Assembly (NCBI GenBank): GCA_009911715.1
Contig: CP047880.1
Location: 248,001-312,000 of the forward strand
DNA: 64,000 bases
Direction of reading: 5' to 3'
DNA from: Methanomassiliicoccaceae archaeon DOK
GTDB lineage: Archaea > Thermoplasmatota > Thermoplasmata > Methanomassiliicoccales > Methanomethylophilaceae
Part shown: positions 24,809-33,803 of the stretch, in pieces
How positions within the stretch are numbered: the stretch's first letter is position 1
Layout: every line of letters begins with the position of its first letter
Position numbers and translations under genes: made by a program
Notes under the pieces: generated by a model
Database searches by the model: none
The model's input: only the letters and a program-made list of their open reading frames with translations
What the model was told of the DNA's origin: nothing

Positions 24809-25308
24809 TGGCAACCGGACCTAGATACAAAGTAGCATTCCGCAGGAGAAGAGAGAACCGCACCGACTACTACGCCCGCCGCAGGCTCCTTTCGGGCCAG
24901 GAGGCAAGGGCCGTCGTCAGGAGGTCCAACAAGAACGTCACCATCCAGATTGCCGAGTTCGGCATGGAGGGAGACAGCATCCTCGCCGCGGCTTCCACCA
25001 GGGAGCTGAAGGCCATGGGATGGAACCACTCCTGCTCGTCCATACCCGCCGCATACCTGGTCGGGTACCTGGCCGGTAAGAGAGCGATTAATGCAGGAAT
25101 CGAGTACGCAGTCCTCGACATCGGCATGCAGAAGGTCCAGCACGGCGGAGTCCTCTTCGCCACTGTGGCCGGAATGTGCGACGCCGGTCTCGAGGTTCCC
25201 CACGGTGAGGACGTCCTCCCCGACGAGGACAGGATCCTCGGAAAGCACATCGATGAAGGCATCGAGGCTGATTTGAACAGCCTCAAAGAGAAGATGGAGG
25301 CTGAGTGA
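24808..25308 (+). CDS. rpl18: 50S ribosomal protein uL18
   Basis: The 166-residue protein has FRRRRENRTDYYARRRLL, the archaeal L18 start, then CSSIPAAYLVGYLAGKRAI and VLDIGMQKVQHGGVLFATVAGMCDAGLEVPHGE. It binds 5S rRNA with uL5. It overlaps eL19 by one base. Confidence 0.96.
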   Translation: MATGPRYKVAFRRRRENRTDYYARRRLLSGQEARAVVRRSNKNVTIQIAEFGMEGDSILAAASTRELKAMGWNHSCSSIPAAYLVGYLAGKRAINAGIEYAVLDIGMQKVQHGGVLFATVAGMCDAGLEVPHGEDVLPDEDRILGKHIDEGIEADLNSLKEKMEAE

Positions 25309-25309
25309 A

Positions 25310-25987
25310 ATGGCTGACTGGGTTCCCAAGACAAGGCTCGGACAGATGGTCCTCAACGGAGAGATCACCACCATGAGCGACGCCCTGGCCACGAAGCTGC
25401 CCCTCCGCGAGCCCGAGATCGTGGACATCCTCCTCCCCGACCTGAAAGACGAGGTCATCGACCTCAACATGGTCCAGAGGATGACCGACTCCGGAAGGAG
25501 GGTCAGGTTCGCCGTGACATGCATCGTCGGAAACGGCGACGGATTCATCGGCATCGGCAGGGCCAAGGGAAAAGAGGTCGGACCTTCTATCAAGAAGGCT
25601 ATCGACAACGCGAAACTGAACATGATCGAGATCAAGAGGGGATGCGGATCCTGGCAGTGCGGATGCGGCCAGGCTCACAGCCTGCCCTTCGAGGTCGCCG
25701 GATCCACAGGATCCGTCACCGTCACCCTGAAGCCCGCACCCCGCGGTGTCTCCCTGGCAGTCGGTGATGTGGCCAAGAGCCTCCTGACACTCGCCGGCGT
25801 CCGTGACGCATGGGGTTTCGCCAGAGGAAACACAAAGACCAAGGTCAACTACGCCATGGCAACGTTCGAAGCGCTTAAGATGACTTCCCGCATGAGGGTC
25901 ACCGACGAGCAGGCCCAGAGCCTGAACATCGTCTCCGGACCCACCGGAATCACCTACGCCGAGACCGACGTCGACCAGGAGGAGTGA
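25310..25987 (+). CDS. rps5: 30S ribosomal protein uS5
   Basis: The 225-residue protein has the S5 double-stranded-RNA-binding domain (DSGRRVRFAVTCIVGNGDGFIGIGRAKGKEV spread over residues 60-92) and the C-terminal GVSLAVGDVAKSLLTLAGVRDAWGFARGNT. It lies at the mRNA entry site with uS3 and has a role in decoding accuracy. Confidence 0.97.
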   Translation: MADWVPKTRLGQMVLNGEITTMSDALATKLPLREPEIVDILLPDLKDEVIDLNMVQRMTDSGRRVRFAVTCIVGNGDGFIGIGRAKGKEVGPSIKKAIDNAKLNMIEIKRGCGSWQCGCGQAHSLPFEVAGSTGSVTVTLKPAPRGVSLAVGDVAKSLLTLAGVRDAWGFARGNTKTKVNYAMATFEALKMTSRMRVTDEQAQSLNIVSGPTGITYAETDVDQEE

Positions 25988-25989
25988 GA

Positions 25990-26454
25990 ATGGCATACGC
26001 TGTTATCCGTGTACGTGGACAGCCCGACGTGAACCGCGACATCGAGTTCACCATGGGACTCCTCGGACTCAACAGAGTCAACCATTGCGTCGTCGTCCCC
26101 GAGAACGCGTCCACCAAGGGCATGCTCCAGGTCATCAAGGACTACTGCACCTGGGGAGAGGTGAACCAGGAGACCCTGGCCGCCATGATCCGCGCCCGCG
26201 GTAAACTCGCCGGGGACAGGGACATCACCGACGACTACCTCAAGGAGAAGTCGGAGTTCGCCTCCGTCGACGACATGGCCAAGGCCATTATCGAGAACGA
26301 CTACAAGATGAGGGATGTCGAGGCCGCCAAGCCCGTCTTCCGCCTGCACCCGCCCGTGAAGGGATACGAGGGCAACAAGCGCTCGTACCAGAACGGCGGA
26401 GCACTCGGATACAGGGGAGAGGCCATCAACGACCTCATCAACAGGATGCTGTGA
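25990..26454 (+). CDS. rpl30: 50S ribosomal protein uL30
   Basis: The 154-residue protein is the long archaeal form: YAVIRVRGQPDVNRDIEFTMGLLGLNRVNHCVV, then WGEVNQETLAAMIRARGKLAGD and the tail FRLHPPVKGYEGNKRSYQNGGALGYRG spread over residues 118-145. The ATG at 25990 follows the uS5 stop by 2 bp. A GTG two codons earlier overlaps that stop. Confidence 0.95.
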   Translation: MAYAVIRVRGQPDVNRDIEFTMGLLGLNRVNHCVVVPENASTKGMLQVIKDYCTWGEVNQETLAAMIRARGKLAGDRDITDDYLKEKSEFASVDDMAKAIIENDYKMRDVEAAKPVFRLHPPVKGYEGNKRSYQNGGALGYRGEAINDLINRML

Positions 26455-26463
26455 GGTGGAGAG

Positions 26464-26886
26464 ATGCCAAGCAGAACCAAGAAATTCAGGGGATACAGGA
26501 CCCACGGACGCGGAAAGAAATCCGGACGTGGAGCCGGTATCATCGGCGGTCACGGAAAGGCCGGATACGGCAAGACCGGAAAGATCGGGATGCTGAAATA
26601 CGAGCCCGACTACTACGGCCGCCACGGCTTCAAGAGACCCCAGTGCATGGTCGAGGCCAACCGCACGATCAATGTCGGGGAGCTCTCGGAGCAGATCGAG
26701 AGGTTCGTCTCGATGGGCTTCGCCAAGAAGGAGGGGGACGCCTACAGCGTCGACCTCACCGAGGCGGGCATCGACAAACTGCTGGGAACCGGCAACATCG
26801 AGGTCGCAGTCAATGTGACCGTCGCCGAGGCCTCCGAGAAGGCCCGCGAGAAGGTTGCCGCCGCCGGCGGTTCAATTGTCGAGTGA
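26464..26886 (+). CDS. rpl15: 50S ribosomal protein uL15
   Basis: The 140-residue protein starts with the glycine- and arginine-rich rRNA-binding segment (KKFRGYRTHGRGKKSGRGAG, HGKAGYGKTGK) and ends with the LGTGNIEVAVNVTVAEASEKAREKV domain. It is a late assembly protein of the central 50S. Confidence 0.95.
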   Translation: MPSRTKKFRGYRTHGRGKKSGRGAGIIGGHGKAGYGKTGKIGMLKYEPDYYGRHGFKRPQCMVEANRTINVGELSEQIERFVSMGFAKKEGDAYSVDLTEAGIDKLLGTGNIEVAVNVTVAEASEKAREKVAAAGGSIVE

Positions 26887-26911
26887 AAGAATAAAGGAGA
26901 GGTAGATAGGG

Positions 26912-28447
26912 ATGGAAGATACACCAAGCCTGTTGTACAAGATCAAGCCCTTGGCCGACAGGCTACCCTCCGTCAAACGTCCTGAGGGGCATGTCCACTT
27001 CAGGACCAAGATGATGTGGGTAATCGTCATATTGGTTCTCTACTTCGTAATGACCAATGTGTACCTGTATGGCTTGGACCAGTCCGAATCCCTGGACTTG
27101 TTCGCACAGTATAGGACCATCATGGCAGGAGCCTCGGGATCGCTGCTGCAGCTCGGTATCGGACCGATCGTCACAGCGTCGATCATCATGCAGCTCTTCG
27201 TCGGTGCGAAGATCATCAAACTAGACCTCTCCAAGCGTGAGGACAAGGCGTGCTATCAGTCTGTCCTCAAGCTTCTGGTCATCGTAATGATCGTCTTCGA
27301 GGCGATCCCCCAGGTCTTCGGGTACCTCGTCCCCTCCGCAGGGGCCGAGTCCCTCCTGGGCAGCGCGGGGGCCAAGCTGCTGCTGATAGTCCAGTTGTTC
27401 GCTGGTTCGTACATCATCTTCATGATGGACGAGGTGGTGTCCAAATGGGGTATCGGCAGTGGTATCTCGCTGTTCATCGCGGCGGGTGTGGCACAATCGC
27501 TGTTCACCGGAGCTCTGAACTGGAACCCGATAGACATGTCTGCGGACATGAGTTTGGAGAATCCGCCTGGCGGTACGATACCAAGAGCTCTCTACTACAT
27601 CTTCACGCTGTCCCCTGAGGAGATGGCGAGCGGAGGATACGAGTCGCTGTTCCTGGGTCAACCCAACCCGATGATAGCACTCGTAGGAACGTTCGTGATC
27701 TTCCTGCTGGTGGCGTATCTGGAATCCACAAGGATCGAGCTGCCTCTGTCCCACGGAAACGCCCGTGGTGCGAGGGGAAGGTACCCGATCAAGCTGATGT
27801 ACGCGAGCAATATCCCGGTCATCCTGATGTCCGCCCTGCTGGCCATCGTCAGCATGGTCACGCTGCTCCTGTACAGCAACGACTTCCTCAGCCAGATTCC
27901 CGGAATCGGCGGGAACTCGTCCATCGGGTACTTCGAGGAGGGATCCACGACGGCCGCGGGAGGTATCGCATGGTACCTGTCCGCACCGCAGGGTCTGACC
28001 GACTGGCTCATGCCGATACTAGATCCAGCACAGTACGGTAACGGACACAACGCGATACAGAACATAGCGCACGTCGCCATCTACTTCACGGTGATGGTGA
28101 TGGGTTCGATCCTGTTCGCGAAGTTCTGGGTTGAAACGACCAACCTGGGACCGGAGTCCGTCGCCAACCAGATCCAGAGGAGTGGAATGCAGATCCCCGG
28201 ATTCCGTCGTGACCCGCGTGTCCTGAAGCGCGTGCTCGAGAGGTACATCCCCACGATCACGATCCTGTCGGGAGCAATGGTCGGAGGTCTGGCGGCTTTC
28301 GCGGATATGGTGGGAACGACCGGAAACGCAAGCGGTACCGGAGTGCTGCTGTGTGTCGGTATCCTGATCCACTTCTACGAGGCCCTGGGCCGCGAGCAGA
28401 TGATGGAGATGAATCCCGTCATGAGGGGATTCTTCGGATCGGAGTGA
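26912..28447 (+). CDS. secY: protein translocase subunit SecY (Sec61 alpha)
   Basis: The 511-residue membrane protein has about ten hydrophobic segments, starting with MMWVIVILVLYFVMTNVYLYG after a cytoplasmic N-terminus. It has the archaeal plug/TM2 motif GSLLQLGIGPIVTASIIMQL, GIGSGISLFIAAGV, and cytoplasmic loops with LSHGNARGARGRYPIKLMY and MQIPGFRRDPRVLKRVLERYIP. It is the protein-conducting channel. SD GGAGAGGTAG lies upstream. Confidence 0.97.
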   Translation: MEDTPSLLYKIKPLADRLPSVKRPEGHVHFRTKMMWVIVILVLYFVMTNVYLYGLDQSESLDLFAQYRTIMAGASGSLLQLGIGPIVTASIIMQLFVGAKIIKLDLSKREDKACYQSVLKLLVIVMIVFEAIPQVFGYLVPSAGAESLLGSAGAKLLLIVQLFAGSYIIFMMDEVVSKWGIGSGISLFIAAGVAQSLFTGALNWNPIDMSADMSLENPPGGTIPRALYYIFTLSPEEMASGGYESLFLGQPNPMIALVGTFVIFLLVAYLESTRIELPLSHGNARGARGRYPIKLMYASNIPVILMSALLAIVSMVTLLLYSNDFLSQIPGIGGNSSIGYFEEGSTTAAGGIAWYLSAPQGLTDWLMPILDPAQYGNGHNAIQNIAHVAIYFTVMVMGSILFAKFWVETTNLGPESVANQIQRSGMQIPGFRRDPRVLKRVLERYIPTITILSGAMVGGLAAFADMVGTTGNASGTGVLLCVGILIHFYEALGREQMMEMNPVMRGFFGSE

Positions 28448-28453
28448 TGAAAG

Positions 28454-29182
28454 ATGCCTAACCCGGGCAGTCCAGAAAGCATGCAGCAGGTTCAGAACCA
28501 GGCACCGCCGATGTCTAGCAAGACGATGATCGGCATGTTCCTGGTCCTGATCATCATGATGGTGGTCATGCAGTTCAGGTCCCAGATCGGAGGGGCACTG
28601 GACTACGTCTTCCAGTACATCGCCTTCGACGGGCAGTACCCCGTACTGACCCTGATCATCGCGGGACTGGTCATGATCACCATCAGCACCATCGTCAGGA
28701 GTCTGATGTCGGACCCCATCGAGATGGCCAAGAACCAGCAGATCCAGAGCGACTTCAACAAGGAGTTCCGCCAGGCAAGGATGGAGAACAACCTGTTCAA
28801 GATGAAGAAGCTCCAGGAGATGCAGCCCCAGATCATGGCCATGTCCATGCAGGCCAGCACCCAGCAGATGAAGGTCATGCCGGTCACGATGATATTCCTG
28901 CTCCCCATGTACGCTTGGGTTTGGTACTTCATCAACCCCGCGGACGGAGCCATCCCCGGAGGAGACTACTTCGCGGCAGGAGAGGCGCTCGCCCACCTGC
29001 CGTGGTCCGCGAGCTTCGACCTCAACACGATGCTCGTGGGATTCTTCCCCGCATGGATCATCATCTACACCATGGTCAGCATGCCCATAGGACAGATCGA
29101 GAACAGACTGCTCAGGTACTACTTCCTGAGGAAGCACCTCAGGCAGCTGGACCTTGAGGTCAAGAGAGCTGAGATCGAATGA
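28454..29182 (+). CDS. DUF106/EMC3-like membrane insertase (Oxa1/YidC superfamily)
   Basis: The 242-residue protein has a Gln/Pro-rich N-terminus and three to four membrane segments (about 25-45, 65-85, 135-152 and 190-210). Between the second and third lies a charged coiled-coil (NKEFRQARMENNLFKMKKLQEMQPQIM). This layout is that of archaeal DUF106 proteins, related to EMC3, TMCO1 and YidC, which insert tail-anchored and other membrane proteins. The position right after secY is conserved in archaea. Confidence 0.88.
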   Translation: MPNPGSPESMQQVQNQAPPMSSKTMIGMFLVLIIMMVVMQFRSQIGGALDYVFQYIAFDGQYPVLTLIIAGLVMITISTIVRSLMSDPIEMAKNQQIQSDFNKEFRQARMENNLFKMKKLQEMQPQIMAMSMQASTQQMKVMPVTMIFLLPMYAWVWYFINPADGAIPGGDYFAAGEALAHLPWSASFDLNTMLVGFFPAWIIIYTMVSMPIGQIENRLLRYYFLRKHLRQLDLEVKRAEIE

Positions 29183-29718
29183 GAATAACCATAAGCGGTC
29201 CGCCCGGTTCGGGAAAGACGACCGCCTGCAGCAAGCTCTCGGAGGCACTCGGCCTGGAGGCCGTCGTCTTCGGGAAGATCTTCCGCGAGCTTGCTGCAGA
29301 GAAAAACCTTACTTTGGGTGAGCTCGGTGCGATAGCCGAGAAGGATCCGTCGATTGACAAGATGATCGACTCCAGGATCCTGGAGATCGCCAGATCCCAC
29401 CCGGACATCATTCTGGAATCCAGGCTGTCGGCGTACATGCTGACACGCAACGGAATACCCGCCTTCAGGATCCTTCTGGAGGCGAGCCCCGAGATCCGCA
29501 TGGCGAGGGTCGGTGTGCGCGAGGGTGAGACGCTGGAGGAGGCAACCGCCAAGACCATGGAGCGTCAGAACTCAGAGGCGAAGAGGTACATGATGTACTA
29601 CGGCATCGACATCCAGGACCGCAGCGTCTACGACCTCGTCATCAACACCGACGACATGACCCCTGATGAGGTCCTGGAGACGATCCTCGAGGGAGTCCGT
29701 GGTTGGAATGCTGACTAA
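29179..29718 (+). CDS. cmk: cytidylate kinase
   Basis: The 179-residue P-loop kinase has ISGPPGSGKTTACSKLSE at the N-terminus, VFGKIFRELAAEKNLTLGEL for CMP binding and LESRLSAYML. It phosphorylates CMP and dCMP. The ATG overlaps the upstream stop by 4 bp. It is one of two genes in the window ending in TAA. The eL34 and eL14 genes that flank cmk in many archaea are absent. Confidence 0.92.
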   Translation: MRITISGPPGSGKTTACSKLSEALGLEAVVFGKIFRELAAEKNLTLGELGAIAEKDPSIDKMIDSRILEIARSHPDIILESRLSAYMLTRNGIPAFRILLEASPEIRMARVGVREGETLEEATAKTMERQNSEAKRYMMYYGIDIQDRSVYDLVINTDDMTPDEVLETILEGVRGWNAD

Positions 29719-30706
29719 GGATCCCAAGGCAATCCCTGACAAGTGGGGCAAGAGGCCGTCGGACCGTACCATAGGCGAGCTTCTGCAGGGCGGAGTCATA
29801 ATCCTCGACAAGCCGTCGGGGCCCACGTCCCATCAGGCAACGGCCTGGGTCCGCGATGCGCTGAAGTGCGACCGTGTCGGCCACGGGGGCACGCTGGACC
29901 CGTATGTCAGCGGAGTGCTGCCGATCACCCTAGGCAAGGCGGTCCGTCTCACCGACGTCGTCCTCTCGTCCGACAAGGAGTACATCTGCCTGATGCGTCT
30001 CCATGCCGACCGTCCCGAGAAGAGGGTGAGGGAGGTCATCTTGAGGTTCGTGGGGAAGATCTACCAGTTGCCGCCTGTGAGGTCCGCCGTCAAGAGGCAG
30101 GTCAGGATCAGGACCATACACGAGATCGAGATCCTGGACATAAGCGGCAGGGACGTCCTTTTCAGAGTTCGTTGCGATGCCGGTACATACGTCAGGACGC
30201 TCTGCGTCGACATCGGCGATCTCCTGGGATGCGGGGCGAACATGGTGGAGCTCAGGCGCACCCGTTCCGGCAAGATGACGGAGGATCGGGCGCACAGCCT
30301 GCAGGACATGCGCGACGCATACATTTTCTGGCAGCAGAACGGTCGCGGGGAATGGCTGAGAAGCATGCTTCTGCCGATGGAGGTCCTCGTGGAGCCTCTC
30401 CCCAAGGTGATCGTGAAGGCCACGGCTGTCGACGCCGTGTGTCACGGTGCGGACCTCAACGTCCAGGGCGTCCACATGCTCGACGAGGACATTAGGAAGA
30501 ACGCGCTCGTGGCCATGATGACCGCCCGCGGGGAGCTCATAGCCCTGGGCAGGATGTCGATGTCCACGCCCAAGGTCATGTCCGCGACGACCGGCAGAGC
30601 CGTCGAGACGACCAGGGTCTTCATGGAGCCGGGTCACTATCCGAGGATGTGGAGGTACTCCACAGACCTGGAGGAGCTCTCCGTAGAGCCAGCGTTCCCG
30701 GAGTGA
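29708..30706 (+). CDS. truB: tRNA/rRNA pseudouridine synthase Cbf5 (TruB family)
   Basis: The 332-residue protein has the catalytic motif GHGGTLDPYVSGVLPITLG (Asp near residue 65), VRSAVKRQVRIRTIHEIEILD, the CDAGTYVRTLCVDIGD motif and a C-terminal PUA domain (VCHGADLNVQGVHM...VAMMTARGELIALGRM). It is the catalytic subunit of H/ACA RNPs. The ATG chosen lies 11 bp inside the end of cmk. It is the last gene of the superoperon. Confidence 0.94.
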   Translation: MLTKDPKAIPDKWGKRPSDRTIGELLQGGVIILDKPSGPTSHQATAWVRDALKCDRVGHGGTLDPYVSGVLPITLGKAVRLTDVVLSSDKEYICLMRLHADRPEKRVREVILRFVGKIYQLPPVRSAVKRQVRIRTIHEIEILDISGRDVLFRVRCDAGTYVRTLCVDIGDLLGCGANMVELRRTRSGKMTEDRAHSLQDMRDAYIFWQQNGRGEWLRSMLLPMEVLVEPLPKVIVKATAVDAVCHGADLNVQGVHMLDEDIRKNALVAMMTARGELIALGRMSMSTPKVMSATTGRAVETTRVFMEPGHYPRMWRYSTDLEELSVEPAFPE

Positions 30707-30753
30707 GAAGATTTCTTTAAGGCACAGGGGCATTACCCCGCATTGGTGATCCG

Positions 30754-31092
30754 ATGTCCTTGTTCGAGAAGAGGGAGCAGGTTTACGGACCCGAGGTTGT
30801 CTCGGTGGGTGATTTGGATCTTACGGTCGACGGTGGCTACCGTAATGTGGTGACCATCCCGCTGGACGTGAAGCCCAAGAGGATGCTCACTGTCCGCGTC
30901 TCCTCCGACTTCCCGGTGGACGTCGTCGTAGCCAACGAGAAGGGGGCGGCCGTCGGCCACAAGGAGGGCGTCAGAGATGCCACCCTGGGCCCGTACAGCA
31001 CTGGAAAACTGAAGAGCATGGGCATATTCCTCGGGCTCTACCCCGGGGACAAGGCCAAGGTCAACGTCGAGGCCTGGATGGAGAAGGAGTGA
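30754..31092 (+). CDS. conserved hypothetical protein
   Basis: This is a 112-residue soluble protein I do not recognise. Alternating short hydrophobic strands (VVSVGDLDLTV, NVVTIPLDV, MLTVRVSSDFPVDVVVA, KAKVNVEAWM) suggest a small beta-sandwich. A TATA-like TTCTTTAAGG at about 30712-30721 provides its own promoter after cbf5. Its stop overlaps the ATG of the following membrane protein, so the two probably act together. Confidence 0.6.
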   Translation: MSLFEKREQVYGPEVVSVGDLDLTVDGGYRNVVTIPLDVKPKRMLTVRVSSDFPVDVVVANEKGAAVGHKEGVRDATLGPYSTGKLKSMGIFLGLYPGDKAKVNVEAWMEKE

Positions 31093-32138
31093 TGGCACCG
31101 AAAGTGGATCTCTCGGGGATCGGCAGGGCTCTGTCATTCAAGGACGCGGACAGGGTCGCAGTGTACCTGTTTCTCATCCTGCTGGCCGCGTCCGTCGTGG
31201 CAGCTGTGGCCGTCGCCTCTTTCACCGACCACAGCTCTTTCGAGGTGTTCCCCGTTCTGACGCTGCCGTTCACGGCCGTCGGTCTTCTGAGCTATCTGTA
31301 CCGCAGGCACTGGATCCCGTTCATCGTCATCGTCCTGATATGTGTAATCCTCTACGTCGTGAGTCCGACGGCCGGCATCATCGCAGTCTATCTGCTGGTG
31401 TGCACCCGCGGAATAGCCGTGATGGCGTCCATACTGCAGAAGCGTGCCCTCCCCACGGTGCTCGACGGCATCGGCCGTTCGCGGCTGGCCGGGAGGAGGT
31501 CTGCCGGTGAACGTCTGGCACAGTTCGTGTTCGGCATCCCGTCCAACATCGACACGAGGGTGTTGAGGGTGGAGCCCGCCGTCAGGAGGAGGGGCCTTCC
31601 CTGGTCCGACCTGCTTGGCACGATGAGGGTCGCGCTGGTGCCGTGCCTTCTGATGTGGGCCGGGTTGTTCACCCTGTTCGTCTTCCATTTCTCCGTCGCT
31701 GTCGCCTACACGAGCGTGTTCACGGTCGTCGTCTACATCGCCGCCTTCGCACTGCCCTGGCTCATACTGAGGTCTCTCGATGTCCGCGTGGGCTCCGAGG
31801 GCGGGGGGATGCCTGTTTACGAGGGCCTCCTGGGGACGTGCACCCGCATGTCCGTGGCCCTGTTCGTCATGCTCCTCGTCGCTGCGGCTGCGCTATACAC
31901 CGGGGTCAACACGTTCTGGTACATCCTCGCCTCCGCCGTCATGGCGGTCGGTGTGATCGGCGTGTCCACTGCCTTCTATCTTCTGGAGTATGAGCACGGG
32001 ACGGTGGAGGCCGTGATGTCCGATGACCTGGTCCGCGGATGCGTCGCGGAGGGGAGGTCCGGCGCCGGTGCTCGTCTCATTGACGATGTCCCCGGTACGC
32101 CGGAGGGGAGCAGGGAAGCTCCCGGTCAGAGGTACTGA
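31092..32138 (+). CDS. multi-pass membrane protein of unknown function
   Basis: The 348-residue protein has about eight hydrophobic segments: two near 22-45 and 55-68, a pair at 75-110, then after a basic loop (RRSAGERLAQF) further ones at about 178-197, 198-235, 255-275 and 280-300. The N-terminal 20 and C-terminal 45 residues are soluble. No catalytic motif is visible. Its last 13 bp overlap the end of the convergent gene. Confidence 0.6.
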   Translation: MAPKVDLSGIGRALSFKDADRVAVYLFLILLAASVVAAVAVASFTDHSSFEVFPVLTLPFTAVGLLSYLYRRHWIPFIVIVLICVILYVVSPTAGIIAVYLLVCTRGIAVMASILQKRALPTVLDGIGRSRLAGRRSAGERLAQFVFGIPSNIDTRVLRVEPAVRRRGLPWSDLLGTMRVALVPCLLMWAGLFTLFVFHFSVAVAYTSVFTVVVYIAAFALPWLILRSLDVRVGSEGGGMPVYEGLLGTCTRMSVALFVMLLVAAAALYTGVNTFWYILASAVMAVGVIGVSTAFYLLEYEHGTVEAVMSDDLVRGCVAEGRSGAGARLIDDVPGTPEGSREAPGQRY

Positions 32139-32569
32139 TTGCTGAAGTAGGGGTTCATCCTGCCGGGACCGTCGAGTCCCTGTATGATGGGCTTGAAGAC
32201 CTCGCCAGACGACATGCCGGGGGTCTTGTTCTTGCCGATGATCTCCGGCTCGTGCCAGTTGGTGATGATGACCTGGTACTTCTGCCTGACCCCTTCGACC
32301 TCGATGCACGGGCTCTCGGAGTTCTTCAGGATGTCGAGGGCGACGTCCGCCAAATCCTGAATCTCCTCGGGGGTGATCTCGTCTGCTAGTCTGATGAAGA
32401 AGGTGTGCTCCTCGGTGGTCCCGTTGAGCATGTATGTGACCTCGGACTTCCCGACGATCTCCCTGAACTTCTCGGCCTTCTCGCCTTCGCCGGAAAGCTC
32501 CAGCATGCGCTTCTTCCAAACGTCCGGGATCTCCACGTAAAGGGCGTCCTGCCCGAGTATCTTCCACAT
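32126..32569 (-). CDS. conserved hypothetical protein
   Basis: This is a 147-residue acidic cytoplasmic protein without recognisable motifs. It starts MWKILGQDALYVEIPDVWKKRM and ends with GLDGPGRMNPYFSNQYL. The middle (KSEVTYMLNGTTEEHTFFIRLADEITPEEIQDLADVAL across 45-80) looks alpha/beta. A TATA-like TTTTTACTAA at about 32590-32600 lies 25 bp before the ATG, so it is probably leaderless. It is divergent from trpS across a CG-tract spacer. Confidence 0.55.
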   Translation of the reverse strand: MWKILGQDALYVEIPDVWKKRMLELSGEGEKAEKFREIVGKSEVTYMLNGTTEEHTFFIRLADEITPEEIQDLADVALDILKNSESPCIEVEGVRQKYQVIITNWHEPEIIGKNKTPGMSSGEVFKPIIQGLDGPGRMNPYFSNQYL

Positions 32570-32612
32570 GCAGGCGTCATCGTCGCTCCCTTAGTAAAAA
32601 GTTGGCTTGGAA

Positions 32613-32629
32613 CGCACGTGCGCGCGCGC
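32613..32629. other. 17-bp alternating CG-rich tract upstream of trpS
   Basis: CGCACGTGCGCGCGCGC is strictly alternating and lies directly before the AT-rich trpS promoter (AATAAGTTAAAG at 32631-32642). Its reverse complement contains the same 14-mer as the tract at 13377. See findings. Confidence 0.6.
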
Positions 32630-32676
32630 CAATAAGTTAAAGACGACTCCGACATACGGGCGGATGGGTACTAGAC

Positions 32677-33798
32677 ATGCCGGAAGATTTCAAAGTCACC
32701 CCCTGGGAGGTCACCGGGGAAATAGACTACGACCTGCTGCAGCAGAGGTTCGGGACCACCCCGATCGACGACGCCCTACTGGAGAGGCTCGCCGGGTACG
32801 GGGACCTGCATTACATGCTGAGGCGCGGCATATTCTACTCGCACAGGGACATGATCCCCCTTCTCGACGAGTACGACAAGGGTAACAGGTTCGTCCTCTA
32901 CACCGGGAGGGGCCCTTCCGGGAACACCCACCTGGGACACATCATGCCGTGGATCTTCAACAAGTGGGTCCAGGACACATTCGGTGTGGACATGCTGTTC
33001 CAGCTCACCGACGACGAGAAGTTCCTGTTCAAGGACCTCACCCTGGAGGAGACCGGGCGCATGGCGTACGAGAACGCCCTCGACTTCATCGCCCTTGGGT
33101 TCGATCCGAAGAAGACGAGGATCATAGTCAACACGAAGAACGTGGACAAGCTGTACCCCGTCGCCCTGAAGGTGGCGAAGAAGGTCACGTTCTCCACAGC
33201 GAAGGCCGTGTTCGGTTTCGAGAACTCCACGAACATCGGCTCGATATTCTACACCACGATGCAGTCCGTGCCGGCGTTCCTGCCCACGGACGAGGCCGGG
33301 AAGCAGGTCCCGGTCCTCATCCCCTGCGGCATCGACCAGGACCCCCACTTCAGGGTCACCAGGGACGTCGCACCCGGTCTCGGATACCCCAAGCCCTCGC
33401 TCATCTACTGCAAGATGTGCCCTGGACTGGCCGGAGGGGACAAGATGTCGTCCTCGGACGAGAACGCCACCATATTCACCACCGACACTCCCAAGGCGGT
33501 CAAGAAGAAGGTCGGAAGGGCGTTCACGGGCGGATGCGTCTCCGTGGAGGAGCAGAGGCAGAAGGGCGGGAACCCGGAGGTCTGCTCCGTCTTCAAGTAC
33601 AACTACTTCCTCTTCGAGCATGACGACGGCAAGATCAACGAGCTCGCCGAGAAGTGCCGCAAGGGGGAGATCCTCTGCGGTGAGTGCAAGATGTGCCTCA
33701 CCGAGAGGATAAACGTCTTCCTGGAACAGCACCAGGACAAGAGGGAGAAGGCGAAGGACGTCGTGGCGGACATGACCTACGACGGATTCGAATGGTGA
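32677..33798 (+). CDS. trpS: tryptophan-tRNA ligase
   Basis: The 373-residue class I synthetase has the archaeal/eukaryotic TrpRS HIGH-like motif GRGPSGNTHLGHIMPW near residue 80, QLTDDEKFLFKD, and IPCGIDQDPHFRVTRDVA. The KMSSS loop is GGDKMSSSDENATIF near residue 253. The C-terminal part has a CGECKMCL motif. It lies 5 bp upstream of pheS. Confidence 0.95.
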   Translation: MPEDFKVTPWEVTGEIDYDLLQQRFGTTPIDDALLERLAGYGDLHYMLRRGIFYSHRDMIPLLDEYDKGNRFVLYTGRGPSGNTHLGHIMPWIFNKWVQDTFGVDMLFQLTDDEKFLFKDLTLEETGRMAYENALDFIALGFDPKKTRIIVNTKNVDKLYPVALKVAKKVTFSTAKAVFGFENSTNIGSIFYTTMQSVPAFLPTDEAGKQVPVLIPCGIDQDPHFRVTRDVAPGLGYPKPSLIYCKMCPGLAGGDKMSSSDENATIFTTDTPKAVKKKVGRAFTGGCVSVEEQRQKGGNPEVCSVFKYNYFLFEHDDGKINELAEKCRKGEILCGECKMCLTERINVFLEQHQDKREKAKDVVADMTYDGFEW

Positions 33799-33803
33799 TT
33801 CCC

